Shown here piece after piece: positions 1-7,488 of a DNA stretch of 22,826 nt. A program made the position numbers and the translations under genes. Below the pieces are notes generated by a model, which saw only the letters and a list, made by a program, of their open reading frames with translations, ran no database searches and was not told the DNA's origin. Source of the stretch: JBLHKW01 sp047618565. GTDB lineage: Bacteria; Planctomycetota; UBA1135; GCA-002686595. Every line of letters starts with the position of its first letter. Within the stretch, counting starts at the first letter, position 1. The stretch spans positions 1 to 22,826 of the forward strand of contig JBLHKW010000080.1 of NCBI GenBank assembly GCA_047618565.1. The letters run 5' to 3'.

Positions 1-196
1 GCCGCGTCTTCATGAATTATTCGGGCTAGCAGTCCGTCGGAGTTGTGTGGCGGTTCGCGGGGGCCCCCAGTGTGCGATTCCGCTCCCTCCTGGGTCGTCA
101 GAGCACGTTCCTGGGGCCGCAAAGTCTGCCACGCGTCCCCGTAACCCCTTTGTGAGCAAGGGATTTCGACTCAGGACTGGTCGGCGGCACGGGGAT

Positions 197-206
197 TGCA
201 ATTGCA
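197..206. promoter_or_regulatory. Perfect 10-base palindrome, possible operator
   Basis: TGCAATTGCA is a perfect palindrome in an otherwise GC-rich stretch, about 260 bases upstream of the first lipoprotein gene and about 85 bases before the AT-rich -10-like patch. A palindrome of this size could bind a dimeric regulator, but there is only one copy and no regulator gene nearby, so chance is a fair explanation. Confidence 0.15.
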
Positions 207-287
207 CCATGTCCGCGCTCTTCAGGGCCGGACACCCCGACGGGGATCCCAACTCCGCCGGTCCATCATGGTCGATCGCGCCAAGCA

Positions 288-331
288 TAGTATTATTGGT
301 GGTCACGGAGAGGCGCCCAAGGCGCGTCTCC
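288..331 (+). promoter_or_regulatory. AT-rich -10-like patch followed by a leader hairpin
   Basis: TAGTATTAT at 288-296 is the only AT-rich patch in the upstream region and resembles a sigma70 -10 box, but I see no matching -35 element at 16-18 bases. At 307-331 a hairpin follows: GGAGA and GCGCC on the left arm pair with GGCGC and TCTCC on the right, with one G-G mismatch and a CAA loop. No T-run follows, so it is not an intrinsic terminator. It could sit in the 5' leader of the first lipoprotein gene. Weak evidence. Confidence 0.2.
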
Positions 332-439
332 GGTACCCTCTCGGTCGACGCCGCACCATTCCCACCCCAATTCCATCCTTCAGCGGGACCCCTAGCGGGG
401 GGCCTGAGAGTCCAGACGCTCTCTTCCCGCGAACCCAAC

Positions 440-460
440 CGGCCCCTTGGGCCGATCGGC
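440..460 (+). promoter_or_regulatory. Overlapping inverted repeats just before the first start codon
   Basis: CGGCCC (440-445) and GGGCCG (449-454) form a perfect six-pair hairpin with a CTT loop. The right arm overlaps a second perfect palindrome, GCCGATCGGC (451-460). The structures are mutually exclusive and end 7-13 bases before the ATG at 468, where a ribosome would bind. No good Shine-Dalgarno sequence is present, only AGAAG. The element may modulate initiation, or it may reflect GC-rich chance pairing. Confidence 0.2.
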
Positions 461-467
461 GCAGAAG

Positions 468-3400
468 ATGATTCAAGACTTCACTCAGTTCCGTCAAGCC
501 AGTCTCCTCGGTAGGTCGCTCGCATTGGCGTCGTTGCTGGCGATTGCCGGATGTAACGGATCCAGCTCGCAGGAAGCGACTCAGCCCGCGATGGGCAGCT
601 TTGCGACACGACCCGACGGGTCGACTTTTCTGGTGGTCCCGAGCTTCGGTGGGCAGGCCACGAGCTTGGCTGTCACGAGCATGTCATGGGGCCGGTTGGT
701 GGATGTCTTCGGTCTCGACGCGAACGGGGGAGAGCTCCTGATGCAGGAGGACTTCGTCGTCTCGGGCGGGTTGGTGAACGATCCGTTGCGCTACGAGCTG
801 GACGTCAACCCGGTCACGGGCGCCGAGGTACTCACCATCCTCCGGGATGTGACCAACCCTGGAGGGCTCGCCGATTTCTTCAATCTGCTCGTCCAGGCCG
901 AGATCAACCGCACGCCCATCTTCGATAATGGCGCGGGTGGCACCGGGCAATTCACGATGGTGCCGCGCAACGCGGCCATCGTGGTGGAGTTCAACGACCT
1001 GCTCGATCCGGCGCTCGTGTCCGGGGAGACGGTCAGACTGCTGACGGGCTCACCGTCGCTGCAGCCCTTCGAGGCGCGCATTTTCGCCGACCGCAATCAC
1101 GGTGACTTCGCGGACCTGGGGGGGGGCGCGACGTCGGACTTCTACTCCACGCGCTTGATCATTGATGCCGCAGTCTCCGAGATCGACGCGTTCGAGGTGG
1201 ACCCGCCGATCGCGGTCAATGGCCTGGGCTTTCCGCCCAGCATCCGTGTCGACCTGTCGAACATCGAGCTGCGGATCCCGACCCAGATCGACAACGCCTT
1301 CGGTCAGGAGGAGATCCTGAGGAACGTGTCCGGGCACTCGCTCGACATCGCCCAGAACGGCACAGCCGACATGGCGTCGCCGACCCTCGACATCGTGCGC
1401 GGCGTCAGGGCCGGTGGTTCCGCAGGGACCACCGCCGATCCGTTCAATGGGTTCCTGCGGGATCAGACTCCGCCCAAGCTGATCGGCAGCCAGGCAACGT
1501 TCATCGAATCAGCGCCGCTGCTCGAGGCCGGCCAGTCGAACATCTTCACGATCCCGGCGCTGCGCTTCAACTCGACCACATGTGCTCGGACGCCCCAGGT
1601 CGGCGACGTGCTGGTGCAGCCGAGGATCTTCGCCGAGGTCATCGAGGACGCGGGCAGCCCGATCGGTGGTCTCGTGACCGACCTGCGCGTGCGCCTGCTG
1701 CTGTACCCGCCGGACTTCTCCGGTCCGGAGGACTGGAGCACGAGTGCCATGGGTAGCGCCAGCTACCTGAGCGTCTTCGACTCGGTCGCCGACGCGGTGC
1801 TGCCCGAGTGTTTCGTCGAGTTCGCACCCGCCGGCGCGGATCCGAACCAGCCCACGAAGGATCTCGGGGTGGGGGCCACGGTAGGCCTGCGCTTCAGCGA
1901 GCCGATGGATCCCGACTCCGTGACCGCTTTCGACTCGATGACCATGACGCGCGTCGCGGCGGCGCAGTCTTCGGGCGAGTTCGTGATCGGCACCATCTCC
2001 CGCACCCCGGACTTGCGCAGCTTCTCGTTCATCCCGGGCCTCAATCTGGCGCACACGAGCGGCACGGCCGAGCGCTACTTCTTCAATCTCCGGAGCGGCG
2101 ACCTCGCACCCCGCGACCTGGCCGGCAACCGGATCCAGGCCCAGCTACCCCAGGTCGCGTTCGACCTCAACCCGGCCGCCTTCACGGTGCGCAATGGTGG
2201 GCGCGTCACGCGCTTCTCACATCCGGACGAGGACAGCCCGTTCGGTGGCGACGCCGGGATCCTGCCCGAATGGAACGGTCAGCACTTCTACGACCTGCAG
2301 AGCGAATTGATCCGGCCGCGCGCGGTCTCGCGTTTCCAGGGTGTGGCGGACCGCGAGAATCCGGTCGTCGCGGTGATGAACCCTTTCCCTTCGGGTGTTC
2401 AGACGCCCCTGTCGCCCTTTGGCTGCCGCTTGCTTCAGATCTACCGGTACATCGACGTGGGCTTCTCGTTGACGGACCAGACGAACTACAACGTGGATGT
2501 CGAAGGCCTGGCCTGGGCGCCGGCCAGCGAGCAGATCACGGCGGACGTTTTCCCCGAATACGAGATGCGCCTGGGTCATTCCTGGCGCGCGCCGGACGAG
2601 GTCATCGACCAGCAAAACCTCTTCCCGGCCCACCCCAATACGGGTCTCACGCCCGCGTTCGCGCTGCAGGTGCTGACACCGAATGTCTCGCCGATGAAGA
2701 TCGTTCACCCGCGAGACCAGGGTTACACGATCGATCCCGGAAACGCGTTCAGGACCGCTACGGGTACCTTGATGCTGCCCTGGCCGATGAACACGAATCC
2801 CAGCAACGACCCGATCCTGTACACCTGGCGTGACACCACGATCCAGGGCCGCGCTGGAAACAACGGTAATGGGGTCGACCCCGAATCCGTCGCCGCCGCC
2901 GGGCTCGACCGTTACTGCATGTACAACGAGAGCGAGGTCCAGACGATCGGCCTGCCGTTGCTCATCGAGCACCGTTGCTATCCGGCCGCGGCGGATGCGC
3001 TGGGCAACAACTCGCTCGATGTCGCCTTCGCGGTGAACTCCTCGCGCAAGCCGTATTTCCGGGCCTTCTCGGTCGGCGGATTTGCGGCCGGTAGCGTGGT
3101 CGTCACGGTCGACCCGGACCTTGAAGAAAGGGCCAATGGAGGCTTCAACCCGGCCATGAACGGCGCGCCGAGCCCCGGTCAGGATCCTGTCGTTTACTAC
3201 GGTGCGATCGATATGGTCGTCCGGGTGAGCCGTTCGGTCTCGGTCTGGTTCGAGGTGACGGACCCCACCGGTGGGACGTTCCTGTCTCCCCAGTTCAGCC
3301 AGCCGGTTTTCGAGCCCCGGTCCCAGGACCAGCCCTCCGGGACAACCGTCGAGCTAGCGTTCCGTGGTGCGCTCGCCATCGCCGATGCGCCCCCCGGCGA

Positions 3401-3707
3401 TGAGGCGAACGATCCGCGCTTCAACGCCCTGAGCCTCGACGCCTACGGGAACTTTTACGAGTTCTTGCTGGAGCCCCCGGTGACGACGTGCGGCGGGAAC
3501 GACGACCGTCGAGATCTGATTAACTCCAACGTCCCGATCGAGTTCCTGGGCGGCGACGACGTGTGGAACGAGGCCAACCCCGACGCCGACCAGGATCCGC
3601 TCGGAATCGACGGTGCTCAGTACTACCAGATACGAGTGAGCTTCGGCTCCAACACGGTGACGGGGCTCGTGCCCACGTTGTCCGCTGTGGCGATCTCCTG
3701 GGAGTAG
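468..3707 (+). CDS. Large predicted lipoprotein with bacterial Ig-like domains
   Basis: This encodes a predicted outer-membrane lipoprotein of 1079 aa. I start it at the ATG at 468, which gives a normal signal peptide ending in the lipobox LAIAGC with the acceptor Cys at residue 29; a TTG at 447 would add seven residues. The residue after Cys is Asn, so there is no Asp-type inner-membrane retention signal. Big_5/SbsA-like Ig modules can be seen around residues 165-260 (AAIVVEFNDLLDP) and 465-575 (TVGLRFSEPMDP, ending RDLAGN). The rest is beta-rich and unassigned. The C-terminus (IRVSF, then VAISWE) resembles the tail module of the following lipoproteins, but the protein lacks their Gly-rich core. 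Its function is unknown; a structural or adhesive surface role is inference. A nine-G run lies inside the gene at 1118-1126. Confidence 0.85.
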   Translation: MIQDFTQFRQASLLGRSLALASLLAIAGCNGSSSQEATQPAMGSFATRPDGSTFLVVPSFGGQATSLAVTSMSWGRLVDVFGLDANGGELLMQEDFVVSGGLVNDPLRYELDVNPVTGAEVLTILRDVTNPGGLADFFNLLVQAEINRTPIFDNGAGGTGQFTMVPRNAAIVVEFNDLLDPALVSGETVRLLTGSPSLQPFEARIFADRNHGDFADLGGGATSDFYSTRLIIDAAVSEIDAFEVDPPIAVNGLGFPPSIRVDLSNIELRIPTQIDNAFGQEEILRNVSGHSLDIAQNGTADMASPTLDIVRGVRAGGSAGTTADPFNGFLRDQTPPKLIGSQATFIESAPLLEAGQSNIFTIPALRFNSTTCARTPQVGDVLVQPRIFAEVIEDAGSPIGGLVTDLRVRLLLYPPDFSGPEDWSTSAMGSASYLSVFDSVADAVLPECFVEFAPAGADPNQPTKDLGVGATVGLRFSEPMDPDSVTAFDSMTMTRVAAAQSSGEFVIGTISRTPDLRSFSFIPGLNLAHTSGTAERYFFNLRSGDLAPRDLAGNRIQAQLPQVAFDLNPAAFTVRNGGRVTRFSHPDEDSPFGGDAGILPEWNGQHFYDLQSELIRPRAVSRFQGVADRENPVVAVMNPFPSGVQTPLSPFGCRLLQIYRYIDVGFSLTDQTNYNVDVEGLAWAPASEQITADVFPEYEMRLGHSWRAPDEVIDQQNLFPAHPNTGLTPAFALQVLTPNVSPMKIVHPRDQGYTIDPGNAFRTATGTLMLPWPMNTNPSNDPILYTWRDTTIQGRAGNNGNGVDPESVAAAGLDRYCMYNESEVQTIGLPLLIEHRCYPAAADALGNNSLDVAFAVNSSRKPYFRAFSVGGFAAGSVVVTVDPDLEERANGGFNPAMNGAPSPGQDPVVYYGAIDMVVRVSRSVSVWFEVTDPTGGTFLSPQFSQPVFEPRSQDQPSGTTVELAFRGALAIADAPPGDEANDPRFNALSLDAYGNFYEFLLEPPVTTCGGNDDRRDLINSNVPIEFLGGDDVWNEANPDADQDPLGIDGAQYYQIRVSFGSNTVTGLVPTLSAVAISWE
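1118..1126. repeat. Nine-G homopolymer inside the first lipoprotein gene
   Basis: Nine consecutive G bases lie in the first quarter of the reading frame, encoding part of Leu-Gly-Gly-Gly. A gain or loss of one base here would shift the frame and truncate the lipoprotein. Synonymous GGC codons could have broken the run. Confidence 0.8.
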
Positions 3708-3725
3708 GGTCCGTCCCTACTTCAT

Positions 3726-3757
3726 CCCCCCCCTGAAGTTCAGACTGCCCCCCCCCC
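3726..3757. repeat. Paired poly-C tracts (C8 and C10) immediately before a start codon
   Basis: The 57-base gap between the first two lipoprotein genes holds a run of eight C (3726-3733) and a run of ten C (3748-3757). Between and overlapping them is the short inverted repeat CTGAA-G-TTCAG. The second run ends seven bases before the ATG at 3765, where a ribosome-binding site would normally lie. Homopolymer tracts of this length are prone to slipped-strand change, so leader length or promoter spacing may vary between cells. No Shine-Dalgarno sequence is visible. Confidence 0.85.
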
Positions 3758-3764
3758 AGACCGA

Positions 3765-6700
3765 ATGATGCAACGAGCAGGACAAGCCGAATCCAGGAAT
3801 GCCCGTAACCAATCCCTTGGCTGCAAACGTCGAAGTGCGTCTGGCGCCGTAGGCCTCAGGGCGATGATCGTCCTTAGCGGCTTTCTCGCCGCGTGCTCTG
3901 GCTCCAGTGGTGGAGGTGTCGGGGATGGGGACTTCCGGGTCCAGGACATCTCGGTCGACGCCAACCAGGTCTGGCAGGTCAACCGGCCGATCGAGGTGAC
4001 CTTCACCGAGGACGTGGACTTCAGCACGGTCAGTCTGAACACGATTCAGATTGCGGACCTGTCCGGTCGTCCGGCATCGGGCTCTTTCAGTCTGGCAGCC
4101 CATTCCGACGGGAGCCCGGACCCCCGTCGCGTACGGTTCCAGCCCTCTTGCCCGACGCTTGATGACAACTCGGACGCGGGCCTGCTACCGGGTGGGGCGT
4201 TCTACACGCTCTTCGTGGTCGGCAGCACGAACCAGGGCATCAGCGTGCGCTCGTCCGCGGGTGCGCCGCTCGAGCAGGGCCGCTCGGTGACGTTCCAGAC
4301 ACCTAACTCGACGGATCCGCAGGAAATTTTCCTGGATCCTGTCCCCGGCGCGCCGAGCGTGCGGCTGCGAGGCAGTGGAAGTATCGCCGTCGACGAGGTC
4401 AGCGCGACCTACCTCGAGCTCGGCGGTGACCCGGCCAACCGCGTGTATTTCCAGCTCGCAGCGAACCAGTTTGGCGAGCTGCCGCGGGACGCGATGGGGA
4501 ACCCGTTCCCGGTGCCGCTCAACCCCTACAGCGTTCCTACGGAGGGCGTGGCGGTGGTTCTCTACCTGAACCAACCGGTGGATGCCACGACGTCCAACAT
4601 CAACGGTCGTCGCGTGAGGTTCGAATATAATGATCCGCGCATCGCGGACCAGAATGCCCAATGGGTCACGGTCGCTACCGATGTCGAGCTGGTTTCGAAC
4701 TGTATCGACACGGGCTCGGTGCTGCGCCTGACCCCGGTAGGGGTGTTGCCCCAGGGGGCCAACATGCGCGTCAACCTGGGCGCCGAGTTCGCGGACCTGG
4801 CGGGCAACGCCGGCTTCACGGACCGATCCAACTTCGCGCTCATGACCACGACCCTCGTGGACAACGTGGGTGCCGCGGACCCCACCAGCGACGCTGACGA
4901 GATCCTGGAGACCTTCCTCGTGGGAGGCTCCGTGGACGGGTCGATCGAGGACGTGGAGACGCCGATCACGACCCCGCGCGCCAGCTGGGAGGGCGGCAAG
5001 CTGACGGCCAGCTTCGCGTTCGAGGGCAGCGGCGGTTCATTCGACTGGATCGTTGCGCCGGGAGCTCAGGTCGTCGTGAACACCGTTTCGGGTGAGATCA
5101 CCGGTGGCGACGGCGCCGCGACGGGAACTCAGTCGGTCGTGAACGGTCTGATCGACGTGCGCAATATCCGCATCTTCCCCGGTGCACAGGTCGTGTTCCA
5201 GGGACCCAACCCGGTCAAGATCCTGGCTTCAGGGTCGGTCATCATCGAGGGCGAGCTCGTCGCTTCGGGCGACTCGAGCGACGGCGTCGTTTCCCTCGAC
5301 ACCACGAACGAGGCCGAGCCCGGTGCCATCGGGCAAGCCGGTGGCGGCAATGGCGGCACCGGTAGTTTCCTGACCTCGCAGTCGACGTCGCGTGGCGGCA
5401 ATGGTTTCGGGGCCTTCGGGCTTCCCAATGGCGGTGGGCGTGGGGGCGAGACGGGCTTCCACCCGACGGCCAAGGACGATCGACGCGGTGCAGGCGGTGG
5501 GGGCGGGCGGCTCGGGCCCGACATCCTCCATCTGCGGCCCATCCAGGGGGCGCCGACGGACATGCGCTTCGTGCAGACCCAGACCCTTATCGGAATGGAC
5601 GCGGAGCCGGGCTTCGGCGGTGGGCCGCTGGGCACCGGTGCGGTCAGTCAGAACGATCGCGCCGTAGGCGGCGACATGGGTCCGTTCCCGTTCACGGATG
5701 GGGACGATGACAACAACTTCTACGGCTCGATGCTCAGGCTCGATCCCGTGAGCATGGAGCAGGTCCTCGTGGCCGGCGAGCTGACCGGTATCTCGGCCGG
5801 ATCCGGTGGCGGCGCCGGCGGCGATGCGGTTACCTCGAACTCGTTCCCGCTTGTCCCTTTCGAGGAGACCGGCGACGAGAAGGGCGCTGGCGGCGGCGGC
5901 GGCGGCGGTTCCATCTCGATCACTGCGGTGGGTGACATCACGCTTCCCGAAGGTGGGCGCATCACCGCCAACGGTGGACGCGGCGCCGGCGGAGAGAACA
6001 CCAACTTCCAGGACCATGTCGGGGGCGGCTCCGGCGGTGGCTCCGGCGGCCACATTCTCCTGGCGAGCGCCGGGCAGATCTCGATCACCTCGGCTGCTGC
6101 AGCGACCGGCCCCTTCTACCGTGACTCCAACTCCACCGACAACCATCCCGCACGCGCGCTCAGCGCTCTCGGCGGGCAGGGAGGCGTCGGCATGGATGAT
6201 GTGGGCGGTGGGCGACCCGCCGGCCCGACGAGCTGGCGCTGCGACGGCATTCCGCTGGATCGTCTCGAGCTGGCGTTCCCCGGGGGTCTTTCGATCGACG
6301 TTCCGCCCGTGGGGCAGGATTGCTTCGACGACCTCGGAGGTATCCCCAACGGGTCGATACCGGGAACCGGCGGAGACGGCGGACCGGGGCTGATCCAGCT
6401 GCACGTCGACTCGCCGGCGACCAACCTGCTCTTCCCGGCCCAGCAGACGGCGGGCCAGATCTACGGGGTCGATCTGGATGTGACGAGGTCCATGGCTCCG
6501 CCGCCGGTGGGCTGGAGCGACTTCGACAGGGCGGACATCCTGCTGCCCTTCTTCGGAGCCACCTCGGTTGCACAGAGCCGCTGGATCCGCATCGGCCTGG
6601 GGCGTCTCAACCCCGATCCGGCAGCGCCCGGGAACTTCCTGGCCGACCGTCAGGTGTCGCTACGATTCGCCGGCACGGACGCCGCGGGTGATGTGGAGCA

Positions 6701-7361
6701 CACCGGTGTCGACATCGATCTGCTCAACCCTGTGATCGGGCCGGATCCGCTCGGTGCGTCACCGGCGCTGCCGTTCATCGACCCGGCCAGCAGCGGTGCC
6801 ACGATGGTGCTCGATGCATCGGGACTGGCGGGCGGCGACGATATTTACAAGCGCAACCCCGCGTTGAACCAGCAGCTCGTTCTGCGTCTGGTGGATAGTG
6901 CCAACGCCGCCAACGAGCAGCGGTTCCAGGTGCTTTCGGGGCAGTACGACGCCATCAATGATCAATTGCGCGTGACGGTCTCGACAGCGGGCGGCTCCCT
7001 GCTGGGCTTCGTTGCTGCAGGCACCACACAGGTGAGCTACGTGCCCACATTCTTCAGGGTTGCGACCGCCGGCCTCTCGGACCAGCTGGCAGCTGGGACG
7101 GGCGTTACCGTCACCTTCGACGCAACATTGCAAGACCTGGTGGGTGACCCGGATCCGACTCTCGCATATAGCGAGCAGGACGACGGCATGGGGATGGGGG
7201 ACGTCCTTGGCTTCACCGGAGAGATCACGGACCTCAACGCTCAGAACTGGGACTTCGTCCGGTTCAGGGTGCTGTTTGACCTGAATGCGGGGGGCGGATC
7301 GCTCGACCCGGACACCGCACAGCCGTCGCTGGACCACCTGCGGATTCAGCTGGACTACTAA
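3765..7361 (+). CDS. Gly-rich Ig-like lipoprotein, tandem paralog 1
   Basis: This is the first of three tandem paralogs (1198 aa). The signal peptide is long: a basic KRR segment, then a short hydrophobic stretch ending LAAC, acceptor Cys 44, followed by a Ser/Gly tether. ATGs at 3765 and 3768 are the only usable starts, because the next ATG (3864) would leave ten residues before Cys. Visible parts are a Big_5-like Ig domain (about 59-180, with NRPIEVTFTEDVDFSTV), a second one (about 258-350, ending FADLAGN), a beta-helix-like segment (about 420-505, ILASGSVIIEGELVASG), a Gly-rich core (about 520-770 with GGGGGGG and GGGSGGGSGGHI), and a beta-rich C-terminal part ending FVRFRVLFDLN then LRIQLDY. 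Cys 129, 313, 826 and 853 are conserved in the paralogs, suggesting disulfides outside the cytoplasm. The function is unknown; surface matrix or adhesin is inference. Confidence 0.88.
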   Translation: MMQRAGQAESRNARNQSLGCKRRSASGAVGLRAMIVLSGFLAACSGSSGGGVGDGDFRVQDISVDANQVWQVNRPIEVTFTEDVDFSTVSLNTIQIADLSGRPASGSFSLAAHSDGSPDPRRVRFQPSCPTLDDNSDAGLLPGGAFYTLFVVGSTNQGISVRSSAGAPLEQGRSVTFQTPNSTDPQEIFLDPVPGAPSVRLRGSGSIAVDEVSATYLELGGDPANRVYFQLAANQFGELPRDAMGNPFPVPLNPYSVPTEGVAVVLYLNQPVDATTSNINGRRVRFEYNDPRIADQNAQWVTVATDVELVSNCIDTGSVLRLTPVGVLPQGANMRVNLGAEFADLAGNAGFTDRSNFALMTTTLVDNVGAADPTSDADEILETFLVGGSVDGSIEDVETPITTPRASWEGGKLTASFAFEGSGGSFDWIVAPGAQVVVNTVSGEITGGDGAATGTQSVVNGLIDVRNIRIFPGAQVVFQGPNPVKILASGSVIIEGELVASGDSSDGVVSLDTTNEAEPGAIGQAGGGNGGTGSFLTSQSTSRGGNGFGAFGLPNGGGRGGETGFHPTAKDDRRGAGGGGGRLGPDILHLRPIQGAPTDMRFVQTQTLIGMDAEPGFGGGPLGTGAVSQNDRAVGGDMGPFPFTDGDDDNNFYGSMLRLDPVSMEQVLVAGELTGISAGSGGGAGGDAVTSNSFPLVPFEETGDEKGAGGGGGGGSISITAVGDITLPEGGRITANGGRGAGGENTNFQDHVGGGSGGGSGGHILLASAGQISITSAAAATGPFYRDSNSTDNHPARALSALGGQGGVGMDDVGGGRPAGPTSWRCDGIPLDRLELAFPGGLSIDVPPVGQDCFDDLGGIPNGSIPGTGGDGGPGLIQLHVDSPATNLLFPAQQTAGQIYGVDLDVTRSMAPPPVGWSDFDRADILLPFFGATSVAQSRWIRIGLGRLNPDPAAPGNFLADRQVSLRFAGTDAAGDVEHTGVDIDLLNPVIGPDPLGASPALPFIDPASSGATMVLDASGLAGGDDIYKRNPALNQQLVLRLVDSANAANEQRFQVLSGQYDAINDQLRVTVSTAGGSLLGFVAAGTTQVSYVPTFFRVATAGLSDQLAAGTGVTVTFDATLQDLVGDPDPTLAYSEQDDGMGMGDVLGFTGEITDLNAQNWDFVRFRVLFDLNAGGGSLDPDTAQPSLDHLRIQLDY

Positions 7362-7409
7362 TCAACACGCGAGCGTAGACGATTTGAATCAATGGAAGAT
7401 CGCCGATGA

Positions 7410-7452
7410 CTCCCACACGGGGAGCAGGTGATCACGCGGGGAACGCCCCGTG
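7410..7452. other. Two small hairpins in the gap between paralogs 1 and 2
   Basis: CTCCC (7410-7414) pairs with GGGAG (7420-7424), and a second stem of seven pairs including one G-T joins 7435-7441 to 7446-7452 around an AACG loop. Neither is followed by a T-run, so they are poor intrinsic terminators. They could be mRNA-stabilising or attenuating structures between co-transcribed genes. Confidence 0.3.
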
Positions 7453-7475
7453 CGAGATCTTGGCGTCCAAGCCTC

Positions 7476-7480
7476 GAGGA
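7476..7480 (+). promoter_or_regulatory. Ribosome-binding site that fixes the start of paralog 2
   Basis: GAGGA lies eight bases before the ATG at 7489. It decides between this ATG and an upstream in-frame GTG at 7450, which would add 13 residues before the signal peptide. The same CTCGAGG context at the same spacing recurs before paralog 3. Confidence 0.75.
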
Positions 7481-7488
7481 CAGCAGCT

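Larger units (their letters stand above)
1..467. other. Upstream region without a convincing gene
   Basis: I see no supportable gene in these 467 bases. Open frames exist on both strands, but they run through each other, have Arg/Pro/Ser-rich composition typical of GC-rich noncoding DNA, and show no recognisable family. No protein clearly ends at the left edge. What can be seen are short symmetric elements: a CCCTT/AAGGG stem (146-162), a 10-base palindrome (197-206), an AT-rich patch with a -10-like sequence (288-296) followed by a hairpin (307-331), and a hairpin just before the first gene (440-454). The region is probably the promoter and 5' leader of the first lipoprotein gene. Confidence 0.5.

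Noticed and set aside
10..438. A 142-codon minus-strand frame in the upstream region
   Set aside because: Arg/Pro/Gly-rich with no motifs and overlapped by equally open frames on the other strand, so it looks like GC-rich noncoding DNA.
47..514. A 155-codon plus-strand frame in the upstream region
   Set aside because: It runs into the signal-peptide region of the first lipoprotein in another frame, lacks a ribosome-binding site and has no recognisable sequence.
3726..3757. The poly-C pair as a transcription terminator
   Set aside because: The enclosed CTGAA/TTCAG stem is short and there is no T-run, so a terminator reading is unsupported; the homopolymer reading is better.
5229..6404. A 391-codon minus-strand frame opposite the Gly-rich core of paralog 1
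   Set aside because: Ala/Arg/Gly-rich antisense of glycine codons, with no family features; the plus-strand paralog is clearly the gene.
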